The notes: generated by a model not told the origin, from the sequence alone. Positions 27,539 through 37,232 are shown, numbered from the stretch's first letter. The stretch: DNA of 64,000 bases from Odoribacter laneus YIT 12061 (GCF_000243215.1 NZ_JH594596.1:1367305-1431304), one strand, 5' to 3'. Translations and numbers: made by a program.

Positions 27539-29404
27539 TTATAGGGGAGATTTATACTTCAAAGGATGCGTAAAGCAAAAACGTGCCCCTTGCATGTAAT
27601 GAGGGTCCACCCAAAGTCTACCCTGTATATGCTTTACAATCAATTGGCAAATAGAAAGCCCTAACCCGCTCCCTTGTACAAAATCATTCAGTTTCTCAAA
27701 ACGTTCGAAAATCAATTTCTGTTTTTCAAGAGGAATTCCGCAACCCGTATCCGTCACAGAAAAAAGGGCCATCTCCTCATCTTCCGGACTGATTTCCAGT
27801 TTTAATACAATGGATCCCTCCTTCGTAAATTTTGTAGCATTTACCAATAAATTGATTAATACTTGTCTGAGCCGGGCATCATCTGTATCCAAAAATAATT
27901 CAGAGAGTTCCGTTATAAAAGATAATTCTACCTGAAGCTGATAAGAAGCCCGTATGGTTTCTATCACGTCCTTACAGATTTTTACAGCATCACTCTGCCT
28001 GATATTAAATTTTATATTTTCTCCTTCAAAATCTGAAAAATCCAAAATATCGTTTACCAAATTCAGGAGTTGCTGAGAATTCACCTTGATAATTTCACAA
28101 TATTCTTTTTCGGAGGCCGCATCCAGATCCATATCTTCCGATGCCAATAAGCCGGAAAAACCGACAATGGCATTTAAGGGAGTGCGTACTTCATGACTCA
28201 TATTCGATAAGAACAGATTTTTCCGCTTGATTGCATTTTCAGCCTTCCTGGTCATTACCTCCAATTTCCGCTTTGACAACCTTAACCGGAATATTTTTTT
28301 CCAACTGAAAAAGGAAAATACAAGCAATAATACTACACACAATATAATTCCGATTGTATAATACCGCATGGATAAATGTCTGTCTCTTTCATTCTGGTAG
28401 GCCAATTGTTCGGCCTGGAAACGGGTTGTCAGCTGGTCAATCTCCTTGGGATAGTTTTTTTCGAATGTCGACTTTATATAAGCATAAATCGCATTATACT
28501 GTTCATACGCTTCCTCTTTACGTCCCATCACCCGGTACAAATCCGCCTTATTTTTCAATGCAATCACATACAAAGCGTGATTATTATAAATATCCTTTGT
28601 CTTAAAGAATTGTTCATAGCTTTCCAAAGCTTGCTCTTGCAAACCTACCTTCGTCAAATACATCGCTTCGACAATAAAGAAATGCCGTAAAACAGCAGGT
28701 GGTAAAACAGAAACAAATGAAGATACCTTATCCAAATACTGCTTGGCAGCAGAAACATCTCCTTTCGAAATTTCATAATACGCATTGAAAATATACCGGA
28801 TTGCCTGCTCCGTTTCCAAAGAAGCCCCGAGCGGCATTTTATTCAGCCGTTCTATACACTCTCCTGCCCCTGTCGGATAATTGATATGAAGATAATATTC
28901 GGTAAGTTCTACCAACAATATTTTTATCAATGCCGGATCTACCTTTAATGTATCAAAAAGAGTCAAAGCTTTTTTATAGGCATCTCCAGCTTCCTGATCT
29001 CTTCCCGTAAGAGCATATACTTCTCCGATTACATTCAGCGCCAATGCCCGGCCCAAAGAATGATCCAAAGCCACGGCCTTAGAATACATCCGGTCGCTTT
29101 CAGCAATAGCAAGCCGTGTCTCTCCCCGTAAAGCTTTTGATTTAATGGCGATCCGCCTCAATTCAAAATAAGAATCATATTGCTTTTCCCCCTCCCAAAC
29201 AAACAAAAGACTATCTATATCTTTCTGGGTTTTACCTTTTTCAGGCAAATACGTAAAACCCAAGCTATTTCGAAAAGACTGAATGATTTCTTCTTGTAAA
29301 ACAGTCTCCGGCCAAGTAATTTTTCGCCTTTCTCCCGCCCATGCCGGATGGATAAGCCATAAGCCACACACACATAAAACGATATGTTTTAAAAATCTAT
29401 TCAT
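27539..29404 (-). CDS. TPR sensor histidine kinase
   Basis: ATG at 29402-29404 (621 residues) is preferred over a GTG two codons earlier. A signal peptide leads into a TPR sensor region (residues about 40-340), followed by a transmembrane helix (MRYYTIGIILCVVLLLVFSFF) and HisKA with LSNMSHEVRTPLNAIVGFSGLL. The HATPase is complete: N-box LINLLVNATKFT, G1 FSVTDTGCGIP, F-box IFERF and G2 GSGLGLSICQLI. The family phosphorylates a response regulator in response to extracytoplasmic signals; no receiver domain is fused or encoded next to it, so the partner is elsewhere. It is the first gene of a two-gene operon with the degenerate paralogue. Confidence 0.92.
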   Translation of the reverse strand: MNRFLKHIVLCVCGLWLIHPAWAGERRKITWPETVLQEEIIQSFRNSLGFTYLPEKGKTQKDIDSLLFVWEGEKQYDSYFELRRIAIKSKALRGETRLAIAESDRMYSKAVALDHSLGRALALNVIGEVYALTGRDQEAGDAYKKALTLFDTLKVDPALIKILLVELTEYYLHINYPTGAGECIERLNKMPLGASLETEQAIRYIFNAYYEISKGDVSAAKQYLDKVSSFVSVLPPAVLRHFFIVEAMYLTKVGLQEQALESYEQFFKTKDIYNNHALYVIALKNKADLYRVMGRKEEAYEQYNAIYAYIKSTFEKNYPKEIDQLTTRFQAEQLAYQNERDRHLSMRYYTIGIILCVVLLLVFSFFSWKKIFRLRLSKRKLEVMTRKAENAIKRKNLFLSNMSHEVRTPLNAIVGFSGLLASEDMDLDAASEKEYCEIIKVNSQQLLNLVNDILDFSDFEGENIKFNIRQSDAVKICKDVIETIRASYQLQVELSFITELSELFLDTDDARLRQVLINLLVNATKFTKEGSIVLKLEISPEDEEMALFSVTDTGCGIPLEKQKLIFERFEKLNDFVQGSGLGLSICQLIVKHIQGRLWVDPHYMQGARFCFTHPLKYKSPL

Positions 29405-29589
29405 CGGCACCCGATCCTTATCCGAATTATAATGGACAAAGTTAATCTTTATTCTTATTCTTCCAATTTTCCGATTCCCCCAGAAAGTATAAAAGCAAAA
29501 TAAGGATAAAATAAGTTCTTCTAAAGTCCAGTTGTAAAATTTTGAAAGCTTTTGAATTAAAAATTGATATAGTCTAACAAAAATTAATT

Positions 29590-29618
29590 ACTTTCGTTAG
29601 ATTAATCCGAACGAAAGT
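29590..29618. promoter_or_regulatory. Operator-like inverted repeat upstream of DUF308 gene
   Basis: Perfect 9-bp arms ACTTTCGTT / AACGAAAGT with an 11-nt spacer, 16 bp before the ATG of the DUF308 gene. TACTTTCG at 29589-29596 is one base off the TAnnTTTG -7 consensus, so the repeat would overlap the start of transcription. It may equally act as a 5'-UTR stem. Confidence 0.45.
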
Positions 29619-29634
29619 TCATAAAAAAGGAGCT

Positions 29635-30252
29635 ATGAAAATTATTTACAGTAAAACAACTTACAGAAACGCAGTATACCGTGCCCTGATATCCATCCTC
29701 ATCGGCATCGTTCTGATTATATGGCCTCATGTAGCCTTGAAAACGATAGTCATTGTAATCGGCGCCTTGTTTTTACTGACCGGTATGATGGCCTTTATCA
29801 TGTCTTACCGCCAACAACAAGCAGCCCAACGTTCCGACGGACTTCTCTCGTTAAATGGAATCGGAAGTATTATTCTGGGCATATTACTCGTGTCGATTCC
29901 TCTTTTTTTCACTACTGTACTGATGATCATTTTAGGCTGTATTCTGATTCTGGCTGCCATCGCCCAATTAGCAACTCTTGCAGCCGCCCGTCAATTCGGC
30001 CCTATTGCTGCCATTCATTATTTCTACCCCATCATCATTTTATTGGCCGGCTTAATCGTCATTTTCAAACCTTGGGGCAGCGCAGAATATGTCGTCATTA
30101 TCTTGGGAGCTACAGCTATATTTTACGGACTGACAGACCTCATTAGCCAGTACCGCATCAATAAACTACGAAAAAAAGCCCATGCTACAGAGCAGCAAAA
30201 CAAAATGGGAGGAGACTCTATCGAAGACACCGATTACGAAGAAGTAAAATAG
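29635..30252 (+). CDS. HdeD/DUF308 family membrane protein
   Basis: A 205-residue inner-membrane protein with six predicted transmembrane helices in pairs (ALISILIGIVLIIWP, IVIVIGALFLLTGMMAFI, then GIGSIILGILLVSIPLFF and others) and a charged cytosolic tail (KKAHATEQQ...EDTDYEEVK). The repeated glycine-rich helix hairpins are characteristic of DUF308, whose E. coli member HdeD is tied to acid resistance. Its role here is unknown. It stands alone, with an operator-like repeat upstream and AT-rich relics downstream. Confidence 0.85.
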   Translation: MKIIYSKTTYRNAVYRALISILIGIVLIIWPHVALKTIVIVIGALFLLTGMMAFIMSYRQQQAAQRSDGLLSLNGIGSIILGILLVSIPLFFTTVLMIILGCILILAAIAQLATLAAARQFGPIAAIHYFYPIIILLAGLIVIFKPWGSAEYVVIILGATAIFYGLTDLISQYRINKLRKKAHATEQQNKMGGDSIEDTDYEEVK

Positions 30253-30347
30253 AATTATTCTCTCCAGCAAACAATGGAGATAATAAAAGAGAAATTCATC
30301 TCAGAAAGCTAAATTTTATGTAGATTTAATTATAATATAAAATTTAG

Positions 30348-30690
30348 ACTTTATACCTAGTTACAAAATTATATAAACCTCAAGGAAGGGAGTTTATTGA
30401 GGAAATTAGAAAAAATCCTAATGTATACACTATACTTATAGAACTTTCAAACTTAATACAAGAGGCCTCAAATATAAAATTCACCTCTGAATGATAATAT
30501 AAAACAGAAAATTTTCTCTCCATTGGGGGCAAGAGAAATTTCTGTAAGTACAGAAGAAGCAGGGGTAAATTTTATAAAAAATAGAATTAATTTTTCACAA
30601 GCCTGGTGGAAAGTTTTATTGAATAGCTATAATAAAAATAAGGTTTGTGACAGATTCCAGGGGATTGATCTTTTTAAATGGAAAGGATAA
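30348..30690 (+). pseudogene. Unrecognised gene relic in AT-rich island
   Basis: Two overlapping frames look like pieces of one protein. The first (30348-30494) reads LVTKLYKPQGREFIEEIRK and ends FTSE-stop. The second (30478-30690) continues IKQKIFSPLGAREISVSTEE and later FSQAWWKVLLNS, ending FKWKG-stop. A single +1 frameshift near 30480-30490 would join them into about 115 residues. Neither has a convincing start. Composition is protein-like (balanced charged residues, aromatic WW), unlike random AT-rich DNA. No family is recognised. Confidence 0.4.
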
Positions 30691-30786
30691 GGAATAAATC
30701 GAAAGTTTTGGGGTAAAAAGTGTGCCGGAAGAAGAATTTCCGGCCAGGTTCCTGCTTCCTAACAGGAGTCTCTTAGCCCTCTATTA

Positions 30787-30876
30787 ATGGAAGACAAGAA
30801 ATTGAACGACAAAGATGTGAACAAAGTAAACGAGAAGATGTACAAGCATCCTCCTAACGTTACTGTAAAGCATTAA
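30787..30876 (+). CDS. Candidate 29-aa peptide resembling a RiPP/bacteriocin leader
   Basis: A 30-codon frame starting MEDKKLNDKDVNKVNEKMYK and ending in VTVKH. The N-terminal KKLNDKDVNKVN pattern resembles leader peptides of double-glycine peptides (KxLxxxELxxVxGG), but the GG is absent. It is preceded by two small GC-rich stems (around 30735-30775). It may be a relic of a precursor gene. No maturation enzyme is nearby. Confidence 0.25.
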   Translation: MEDKKLNDKDVNKVNEKMYKHPPNVTVKH

Positions 30877-31050
30877 ATTCCGAGTAAAAAACAGTGTATA
30901 TTAATTAACGAACTTAAAAATACCCTTATTGCCGTTTTAACAGTCTCTTCAGCACTTAATGGAGAAGGAATAGGAAGAACAATGTTTACAGTTTAATATA
31001 GCATTGAACCATGATGAAATATTCTTTATCTCTTTTTCTTCCGGAGTCTT

Positions 31051-32277
31051 CTATTTTATATTTTCGATCAACAGCTCTAAAGCTTTTACTGCCGCTTTAG
31101 CAATATTCCGTTCCCGGGTAAAAGAAAAGACAAATTTTCGAGCAATTGTTTTTTGAGGAGTTGCAACCGCAATCCAGACCGTACCCACTGGTTTTTCGGT
31201 AGTTCCTCCATCGGGTCCGGCTACACCGGAAGTAGCAACGGCATAATCAACCCGCATCAGTTGCTTCACCCCCTCTGCCATCTGCCGCACCACACTCTCA
31301 CTTACAGCCCCCCACGTTTCTATATCCGCCGCCCCTACTCCCAATATTTTCTCTTTTACCTCATTGGCATAAGCCACCACACATCCCTTAAAATAAGCAG
31401 AACTTCCCGGAACAGAAGTAATCAGATGAGCAATATATCCCCCTGTACAACTTTCAGCAGTGGCGACACTCACCCCCTTACGGAGACATATTTCTCCGAA
31501 TTGTTTTTCGACAGTTTCTTCTTCTCCTTCCACATAATGTAAACCTGCCAATTCCGCTTTTAAGGTAGAACTATAAGCGTCTAATTTAGCGACCGCTTTT
31601 CCCTTAGCTGTAAGACGCAGTTTTACCAAACCAGGTGAAGGTAAATAAGCCAGTCCCAAACCTTCGGGTAAAGCTTCTTCCCATTTCTCCAAACGCTCTG
31701 CCAATTCAGATTCCGGTATATCGTACACCTTCAGCATCCGGTATTCCAATTGCAAATTCGGATAACGTCTTTTTAACTCCGGTATGACCGTATTTTCCAA
31801 AAGATGTTCCATCTCAAACGGAACTCCCGGTAAAGAAATTAAAGACTTCCACCCCTTTTCAAACCACATTCCGCAAGCCGTCCCCTTTTCATTCCTCAAT
31901 ATCCGGCAATTATCGGGTAGAATAGCCTGTCCCTTATTATTTTCATTCAAAGCAATTCCCCTTCCCTTTAACAATTCCTCCAACCATTCCATCGCCTGAG
32001 CATTGACTATCAACTTGGAACCGAAATATTCTGCCAGTACTTTCTTGGTCATATCATCTTTTGTAGGTCCCAATCCCCCCGTTACCACAACTAGTTCGGC
32101 TTCTCCCATCGCATAATCCACCGTACCGTATATTTCATCCTGTTTATCTCCGACAGTAAGCATTTCTTTCACTTCCACCCCTATCGCTGTCAAATGCTCC
32201 GCAATATAACGGGAATTTGTATCCAGTATCTGCCCTAATAGTATCTCATCTCCAATAGTAATAACAATTGCATTCAT
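31051..32277 (-). CDS. cinA: CinA: competence/damage-inducible protein A, NMN amidase domain
   Basis: A 408-residue cytosolic protein. The N-terminal MoCF-biosynthesis-like (COG1058) domain has ITIGDEILLGQILDTNS and VVTGGLGPTKDDMTKK near residue 72. The C-terminal CinA domain has VATAESCTGGYIAHLI near 277 and VATSGVAGPDGGTTEKPVG near 350. The family recycles pyridine nucleotide by-products (NMN deamidase, ADP-ribose pyrophosphatase). Both domains look complete and the length is normal. Encoded alone between relic regions. Confidence 0.95.
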   Translation of the reverse strand: MNAIVITIGDEILLGQILDTNSRYIAEHLTAIGVEVKEMLTVGDKQDEIYGTVDYAMGEAELVVVTGGLGPTKDDMTKKVLAEYFGSKLIVNAQAMEWLEELLKGRGIALNENNKGQAILPDNCRILRNEKGTACGMWFEKGWKSLISLPGVPFEMEHLLENTVIPELKRRYPNLQLEYRMLKVYDIPESELAERLEKWEEALPEGLGLAYLPSPGLVKLRLTAKGKAVAKLDAYSSTLKAELAGLHYVEGEEETVEKQFGEICLRKGVSVATAESCTGGYIAHLITSVPGSSAYFKGCVVAYANEVKEKILGVGAADIETWGAVSESVVRQMAEGVKQLMRVDYAVATSGVAGPDGGTTEKPVGTVWIAVATPQKTIARKFVFSFTRERNIAKAAVKALELLIENIK

Positions 32278-32377
32278 ATGAAATCAAATTTGAACGGTCA
32301 GCAAAACTACAATATTTTTCCCTCTCTTATTTCTTTTGCCCTCTAAAGTTATGAACAAAAACGGCAAAAAAATGAAT

Positions 32378-32610
32378 TTATATTTTTCGTCTGCTGCCCT
32401 CTTCAAACGCTAGCTTTACCGGTTTTATATATCCGTTCTCCTCAAACTCCACCCTATCGACACAAACCTTCCGGTGATTTCCATTTCGATCCCCTAAAGG
32501 ATGAGGATGATTAATTATATACCATTCATCCGTTCCCGGTATATTCACAACAGCCTGATTCCCCCTCCCGTCGCATTGAGATCATGCTGTTGTAAAATTT
32601 TTTCCCATCC
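32378..32610 (-). pseudogene. GH43 glycosidase, C-terminal relic with frameshift
   Basis: The minus strand encodes the end of a GH43 (arabinofuranosidase/xylosidase) protein: VVNIPGTDEWYIINHPHPLG, then GNHRKVCVDRVEFEENGYIKP, ending with a stop at 32378. The upstream part KILQQHDLNATGG is in another frame and joins it by a one-base change in the G-run around 32561-32569. A stop near 32617 ends the similarity just before the DJ-1 gene. The rest of the gene is missing. It suggests that a GH43 locus once stood here. Confidence 0.7.
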
Positions 32611-32619
32611 ATTCCTTTA

Positions 32620-33324
32620 TCAATCTTTTTGATTTCCAGCCATTTGTCGCAAAACGATTTCAGCCATTTTTTTCGAACTGAATGGATCTTGCCCGGTAAT
32701 TAGATTACCGTCTACCACAACTTTCGGTATCATAGGGATAAGTGATTTGCTGTAATCGCTCCCACGTTCTTTAAGTGCGGCTTCAAGATTAAACGGTACG
32801 ACCTTACTCCTTCCGGCCAAAATTTCTTCCACCCAACTGAAACCGGTAAGTTTTTTACCTTTTATCAAATATTGGCCTGAGGACAGTTTCACATGCAGTA
32901 ATCCACATACGCCATGACAAATTGCCCCGACTTTTTTATTATCTTCGTAATGGTTTTTGATAATCGCCTGCAAAGCTAAATTATCCGGGAAGTCAAACAT
33001 AGAGCCATGGCCGCCTGCCAGATAGACAAAGTTAAACAACTGTCCACTGACCTCCTTCAAACTCTTCGTGTGGCATAGCATATCCCGGAATTTCGGATCG
33101 TTCCAGTAGTTTCTGGAAAGTTTGTCAAGATATATCGGCTTTAGACTCACGGGATCTATGGGGATACCGCCTCCTTGCGGACTTGCTACGGTAATAGAAT
33201 ACCCCTTTTCTTTTGCGCCGTGATAGATATGTGTAAACTCACTTAGCCATAATCCTGTTTTCAAATCTATATTAGGGTACTTGCCGGTTCCTGTTACAAC
33301 CAACAGTATATGTAAAATATCCAT
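32620..33324 (-). CDS. DJ-1/PfpI family protein (class I glutamine amidotransferase-like, HSP31-type)
   Basis: A 234-residue cytosolic protein with the DJ-1/PfpI flavodoxin-like fold. Features are TGLWLSEFTHIYHGAKEKGY with the conserved glutamate near residue 29, VYLAGGHGSMFDFPDN near 102, and the nucleophile-elbow cysteine in VGAICHGVCGLLH near 136. Members act as glyoxalase III/deglycase-type enzymes or holding chaperones. The length and the N-terminal TGLWLSEF motif match the Hsp31/YDR533c-like branch. It sits between a GH43 relic and an IS630 relic, so it may have been moved in. Confidence 0.88.
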   Translation of the reverse strand: MDILHILLVVTGTGKYPNIDLKTGLWLSEFTHIYHGAKEKGYSITVASPQGGGIPIDPVSLKPIYLDKLSRNYWNDPKFRDMLCHTKSLKEVSGQLFNFVYLAGGHGSMFDFPDNLALQAIIKNHYEDNKKVGAICHGVCGLLHVKLSSGQYLIKGKKLTGFSWVEEILAGRSKVVPFNLEAALKERGSDYSKSLIPMIPKVVVDGNLITGQDPFSSKKMAEIVLRQMAGNQKD

Positions 33325-34105
33325 AGTTGATAGTTTTTTGAGTAATGTATAATACGGGCAAATAGGTTAACGTGTTACATATGAAGTACTCCACAACAAT
33401 TAGTTTGCATTAAAATGAAATCATTTCGTATTCGTTCCGTTTCCCCTATCAGCCATGTATCCGCTGGGTGCATAACGCCATGTATCTTTGCTCAGCTAAT
33501 TCCCTGGACAAGCTCTTCTTTCTGGAGTTTTCTCCAAAAAGTCCCTACAATATTCAAATGCAACAGATATGGAGGCAAAAAGAAGAGGAACAATCCTTTT
33601 TTCTGCCAACATAGTATTCTCTCGCCGATATCTTTCGTTTTGTGTATTCTCGTATTATCCAAGACAATAAATGTTATACGGCTTATGTAAAAGACATCTT
33701 TTCGAAAAAGCTCAAGATAAATTCGGGATTGATATTCTTCTCAGTAATTTGCCAGAAATATTGGCTTTGTCCGTTAATCAAACCAAAGCAGTTAAACTGA
33801 TAAGATTTTTCCGAGAAGAAACAAACATCCTCATTGAGAAACTACCAATCCTAAGGGACATAACCTTCAGTGCAACCAAGGGTTTCATCTTCGTCATAAA
33901 GGTTTATTTCATTTCTCAGGTTCACGTTCTCAAGCCCTTGGAGTTCCTCTACCGCAAGTGGATAGCACTCTTCCAGAAGGTGACCTTTAGGCCGTGGTGG
34001 AATTTATTTTCTCCAAATTTCGTTTACTATTTTTTATTTAAGCTTAACAGAGAGTTTATAGGTATGAATACAGTCTACAATTTCGTTTTGAAACAAACTT
34101 ATTTT
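33325..34105. other. Gene-free interval containing the IS630 relic
   Basis: Besides the transposase remains, the interval holds the upstream region of the DJ-1 gene (33325-33410). Plus-strand open frames here (33415-33690 and 33671-34153) are the reverse shadows of the relic and are not called. Confidence 0.55.
33492..34020 (-). pseudogene. IS630-family transposase relic
   Basis: The minus strand carries a decayed transposase. One frame reads ECYPLAVEELQGLENVNL, then EINLYDEDETLGCTEGYVP, then two stops within three codons, then QFNCFGLINGQSQYFWQIT up to a further stop. After a frameshift near 33690 it continues RITFIVLDNTRIHKTKDIGE and LFLFFLPPYLLHLNIVGTFW to a stop at 33492. FIVLDNxRIH and FLPPYxxxLN are IS630 DDE landmarks; the final catalytic glutamate (NxxExxW) is replaced by glycine. 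No clear ends were found. Confidence 0.75.
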
Positions 34106-35353
34106 TTACCCCGAAGAACTCCTCCTTTCTATAGCCGCTATTCTTTTCAATAAGGAGGGATGAGAATAATAAACAAATTCATACCAAGGGTGAGGAGTAA
34201 GATTACTCAATGCTTTTACAGAGATCTTTTTCAGACCGGAAATCAAATCTTTTGCTACCCCCTGCCCGACAGCAAAAGCATCTGCTTCGTATTCGTTTTT
34301 TCTCGACCAGGCATTCATAAACAAACCAATTAGCATACTAACGGGAGTATAAAGAAGAACAAAAGCCACTAATCCCAACTGGAAGTAAACCCGTTCTCCT
34401 CCCAATGCTTCTGACAAGGCCGGTTCATTCACTAATAAGGAAAACAACCACAACATTATACCTGTCTGAAGAATAGAGGCAAGCATAAATTGTACCGTAT
34501 GATGCTTTCTGTAATGCCCGATTTCATGGGCCAAAACAGCTACAATCTCTTCCTCTGTCAGCTCTTTTATTAAGGTATCGTATAAAACAACCCTTTTCTC
34601 GGGTCCAAAACCTGTAAAATAAGCATTGGCCTTCGTAGAGCGTTTTGACCCATCTATCACATAGATATTCTTCAATTTAAAACCTGTCCTTCGAGCAAAA
34701 TTTTCTATTTTATCCCTCAAACTTCCTGCTTCCAAGGGAATTTGTTTATTAAAAAGAGGCACGATCAAACGAGAGTAAAATAAGGCCATAAACAAAGAAA
34801 AGAAACTGATGATTCCCCAAGCATAATACCAAAAATAGGTCCCTGTCCCTCGATAAACCTCCACGACAGCCGTTAAAATAATACCACCGATAAGTAGGGA
34901 CAGGAAGAATCCCTTTAAAGCATCCCATCCCCACGTCTTTCCCGTCATTTTATTAAATCCGTATTTTTCTTCTATCCGAAAAGTAGCATACCAGTCAAAA
35001 GGCATTTCCAACAAGGTAGAAACCACAGCTAATCCCAACATAAACAATAACGTCTGCAAAAGGATTTTATCCGTTATCCCCACGACCCAGGCATTATACC
35101 AACCAAACCCACCGGCACTGAAAAAAATAATCAGGACTATAAAAGAAAAAGCGGAACTCACACGATTAAACCGATGGGTCTCCCGCTTATAATTCTGAAA
35201 ACGCTCGTATTCTTTTTCGTCATAAATTCCCTTCAGCTTTTCAGGCAAGCAGGGAGACATATCCCGTATATTCAAAGCATCTAATACCTTTTCGATAATG
35301 AAATCAGCACTTAAAAAGATAATGATGATCCAAAAGACAAATTCGCTATCCAT
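34106..35353 (-). CDS. M48 family (Ste24/CAAX protease-like) membrane metallopeptidase
   Basis: The ATG at 35351-35353 (MDSEFVFWIIIIFLSADF) gives 415 residues and places the first transmembrane helix at the N-terminus, as in Ste24; the frame upstream adds a non-homologous 31 residues. It has an N-terminal Peptidase_M48_N domain (FRIEEKYGFNKMTGKTW), several membrane helices, and the zinc motif VLAHEIGHYRKHH with the third ligand in NEYEADAFAVGQG. The conserved end STHPP appears as YYSHPSLLKRIAAIE. Family members process or degrade membrane proteins; there are no known prenylated substrates in bacteria. Confidence 0.93.
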   Translation of the reverse strand: MDSEFVFWIIIIFLSADFIIEKVLDALNIRDMSPCLPEKLKGIYDEKEYERFQNYKRETHRFNRVSSAFSFIVLIIFFSAGGFGWYNAWVVGITDKILLQTLLFMLGLAVVSTLLEMPFDWYATFRIEEKYGFNKMTGKTWGWDALKGFFLSLLIGGIILTAVVEVYRGTGTYFWYYAWGIISFFSLFMALFYSRLIVPLFNKQIPLEAGSLRDKIENFARRTGFKLKNIYVIDGSKRSTKANAYFTGFGPEKRVVLYDTLIKELTEEEIVAVLAHEIGHYRKHHTVQFMLASILQTGIMLWLFSLLVNEPALSEALGGERVYFQLGLVAFVLLYTPVSMLIGLFMNAWSRKNEYEADAFAVGQGVAKDLISGLKKISVKALSNLTPHPWYEFVYYSHPSLLKRIAAIERRSSSG

Positions 35354-35596
35354 TATTCCTCTAGATTTATCTGCAAAACGATACCCTCCTTCCTCCTCTT
35401 TTTCATAAAAAAGCAAACAAATATAGAGAAAATTACAAACAATCATCCCTTTTGAAAAAACGGAATGTTTGTTTTCGAATTAGAGAAATTTTTCTTTAAA
35501 ATTTTTAGTCATTTTCACTTATTAATCTTAATTTCGTTGCCGAATATTATTCAAGTGGTATTGTATCATTTATAACTTTATAAAACCATTAACATC

Positions 35597-37207
35597 ATGG
35601 CAGAATTTAAATATCAAGAACCGTTTCCCTTGGAAAAGGACACAACGGAATACCGTCTTTTAACAAAAGACTATGTAAAAACGGTAGAATGCGACGGACG
35701 TAAAATATTAAAGATAGAAAAAGAAGGACTGGAATTATTAGCCCGCGAAGCCTATGCAGACGTTTCGTTTTACCTTCGTGCTTCTCATTTGCAAAAGGTA
35801 GCTAATATTTTAAAAGATCCGGAAGCCAGTGATAACGACAAATTCGTAGCCCATACGTTATTGTTAAATCAAGTCGTTTCGGCTGAGGGTCAGTTGCCCA
35901 CCTGTCAGGATACCGGTACGGCGATTTGTATTGGAATGAAGGGACAGGACGTGTACACGGGCTATAATGACGCCGAAGCCATTAGTAAAGGGGTATTCGA
36001 AACTTATCGCGACCGGAATCTCCGGTATTCTCAAGTGGTTCCTTTCACCATGACAGATGAAAAAAATACGGGGACTAATTTACCGGCTCAAATTGACCTG
36101 TATGCAACTCAGGGAAATGCCTATAAATTTCTGTTTATGACAAAAGGAGGAGGGTCCGCCAATAAAACCTTTTTATACCAGCAGACAAAAGCTTTATTGA
36201 ACGAAGAAACGCTCACTAAATTTATTTCTCAGAAAGTATTGGACCTGGGAACTTCTGCATGTCCTCCCTACCACTTAGCCGTTGTCATCGGAGGAACATC
36301 TGCTGAAGCTTGTCTGACTACAGTCAAAAAAGCTTCTGCCGGTTATTACGATAATTTACCCACTTCCGGAAATGAAGGCGGACGTGCTTTCAGGGATTTG
36401 GAATGGGAAGAAAAAATCCTGAAAATCTGCCAGGAAAAAGGTATTGGCGCCCAATTCGGAGGCAAATACTGGGTACACGACGTCAGAGTGATCCGGCTTC
36501 CCCGCCATGCAGCTTCCTGCCCTGTTGGTATAGGAGTAAGTTGTAGCGCAGACCGGAATATTAAAGCCAAAATTACGGAAGACGGAATTTTCTTGGAACA
36601 ATTAGAAAAAAATCCAGCCCGGTTCTTACCGGCAGAATCTCCGGCCTTAGCCCCGGCCATCAATATTGACCTCGACCAGCCCATGGAAAATGTACTGAAA
36701 GAGTTGACAAAATATCCGGTAAAAACCCGCCTGAATCTTTCCGGAACTTTAATTGTGGCCCGGGATATCGCTCACGCCCGTATTAAACAGATGATAGACG
36801 AAGGTAAACCCATGCCTGAATATTTCAAAAAACATCCGGTTTATTATGCCGGACCAGCAAAAACGCCTCAAGGTATGCCATCCGGCAGCTTTGGTCCAAC
36901 GACCGCAGGACGTATGGATCCTTACGTCGATTTATTCCAGTCCCTGGGAGGATCTATGATTATGGTCGCTAAAGGAAACCGCTCTCAGGCCGTAACAGAC
37001 GCCTGCAAAAAACACGGAGGTTTTTATCTGGGCTCTATCGGCGGACCGGCTGCAATCTTAGCCAAGAACAGTATTAAATCTGTAGAAGTGGTTGACTTTG
37101 AAGAATTGGGTATGGAAGCCGTACGTAAAATACGGGTTGAAAACTTCCCGGCTTTCATCATCGTAGACGACAAAGGAAATGACTTTTTTGCCGAATGGTC
37201 CCATTAA
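35597..37207 (+). CDS. Class I fumarate hydratase (4Fe-4S)
   Basis: A 536-residue single-chain class I fumarase converting fumarate and malate. The N-terminal Fumerase domain has the cluster-ligand region [16 protein letters not shown] near residue 100, [17 protein letters not shown] near 220 and [17 protein letters not shown] near 305. The C-terminal domain has [36 protein letters not shown] and [20 protein letters not shown]. Oxygen-labile class I enzymes suit an anaerobe, where fumarase feeds fumarate reduction to succinate. It is a lone gene, followed by a large inverted repeat. Confidence 0.96.
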   Translation: MAEFKYQEPFPLEKDTTEYRLLTKDYVKTVECDGRKILKIEKEGLELLAREAYADVSFYLRASHLQKVANILKDPEASDNDKFVAHTLLLNQVVSAEGQLPTCQDTGTAICIGMKGQDVYTGYNDAEAISKGVFETYRDRNLRYSQVVPFTMTDEKNTGTNLPAQIDLYATQGNAYKFLFMTKGGGSANKTFLYQQTKALLNEETLTKFISQKVLDLGTSACPPYHLAVVIGGTSAEACLTTVKKASAGYYDNLPTSGNEGGRAFRDLEWEEKILKICQEKGIGAQFGGKYWVHDVRVIRLPRHAASCPVGIGVSCSADRNIKAKITEDGIFLEQLEKNPARFLPAESPALAPAINIDLDQPMENVLKELTKYPVKTRLNLSGTLIVARDIAHARIKQMIDEGKPMPEYFKKHPVYYAGPAKTPQGMPSGSFGPTTAGRMDPYVDLFQSLGGSMIMVAKGNRSQAVTDACKKHGGFYLGSIGGPAAILAKNSIKSVEVVDFEELGMEAVRKIRVENFPAFIIVDDKGNDFFAEWSH

Positions 37208-37232
37208 AGTTAAATTAAAATAGAATTAATTC

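Larger units (their letters stand above)
30253..31050. other. 798-bp AT-rich region without intact genes
   Basis: Apart from the relic at 30348-30690 and the small frame at 30787-30876, the interval holds small stems (CCGGAAGAAGAATTTCCGG near 30735) and no recognisable RNA gene. It is more AT-rich than its flanks, which suggests transferred DNA that has decayed. Confidence 0.5.

Noticed and set aside
33671-34153. A 160-codon plus-strand frame.
   Set aside because: It lies opposite the IS630 relic, whose minus-strand translation shows transposase landmarks; it also runs into the end of the M48 protease gene.
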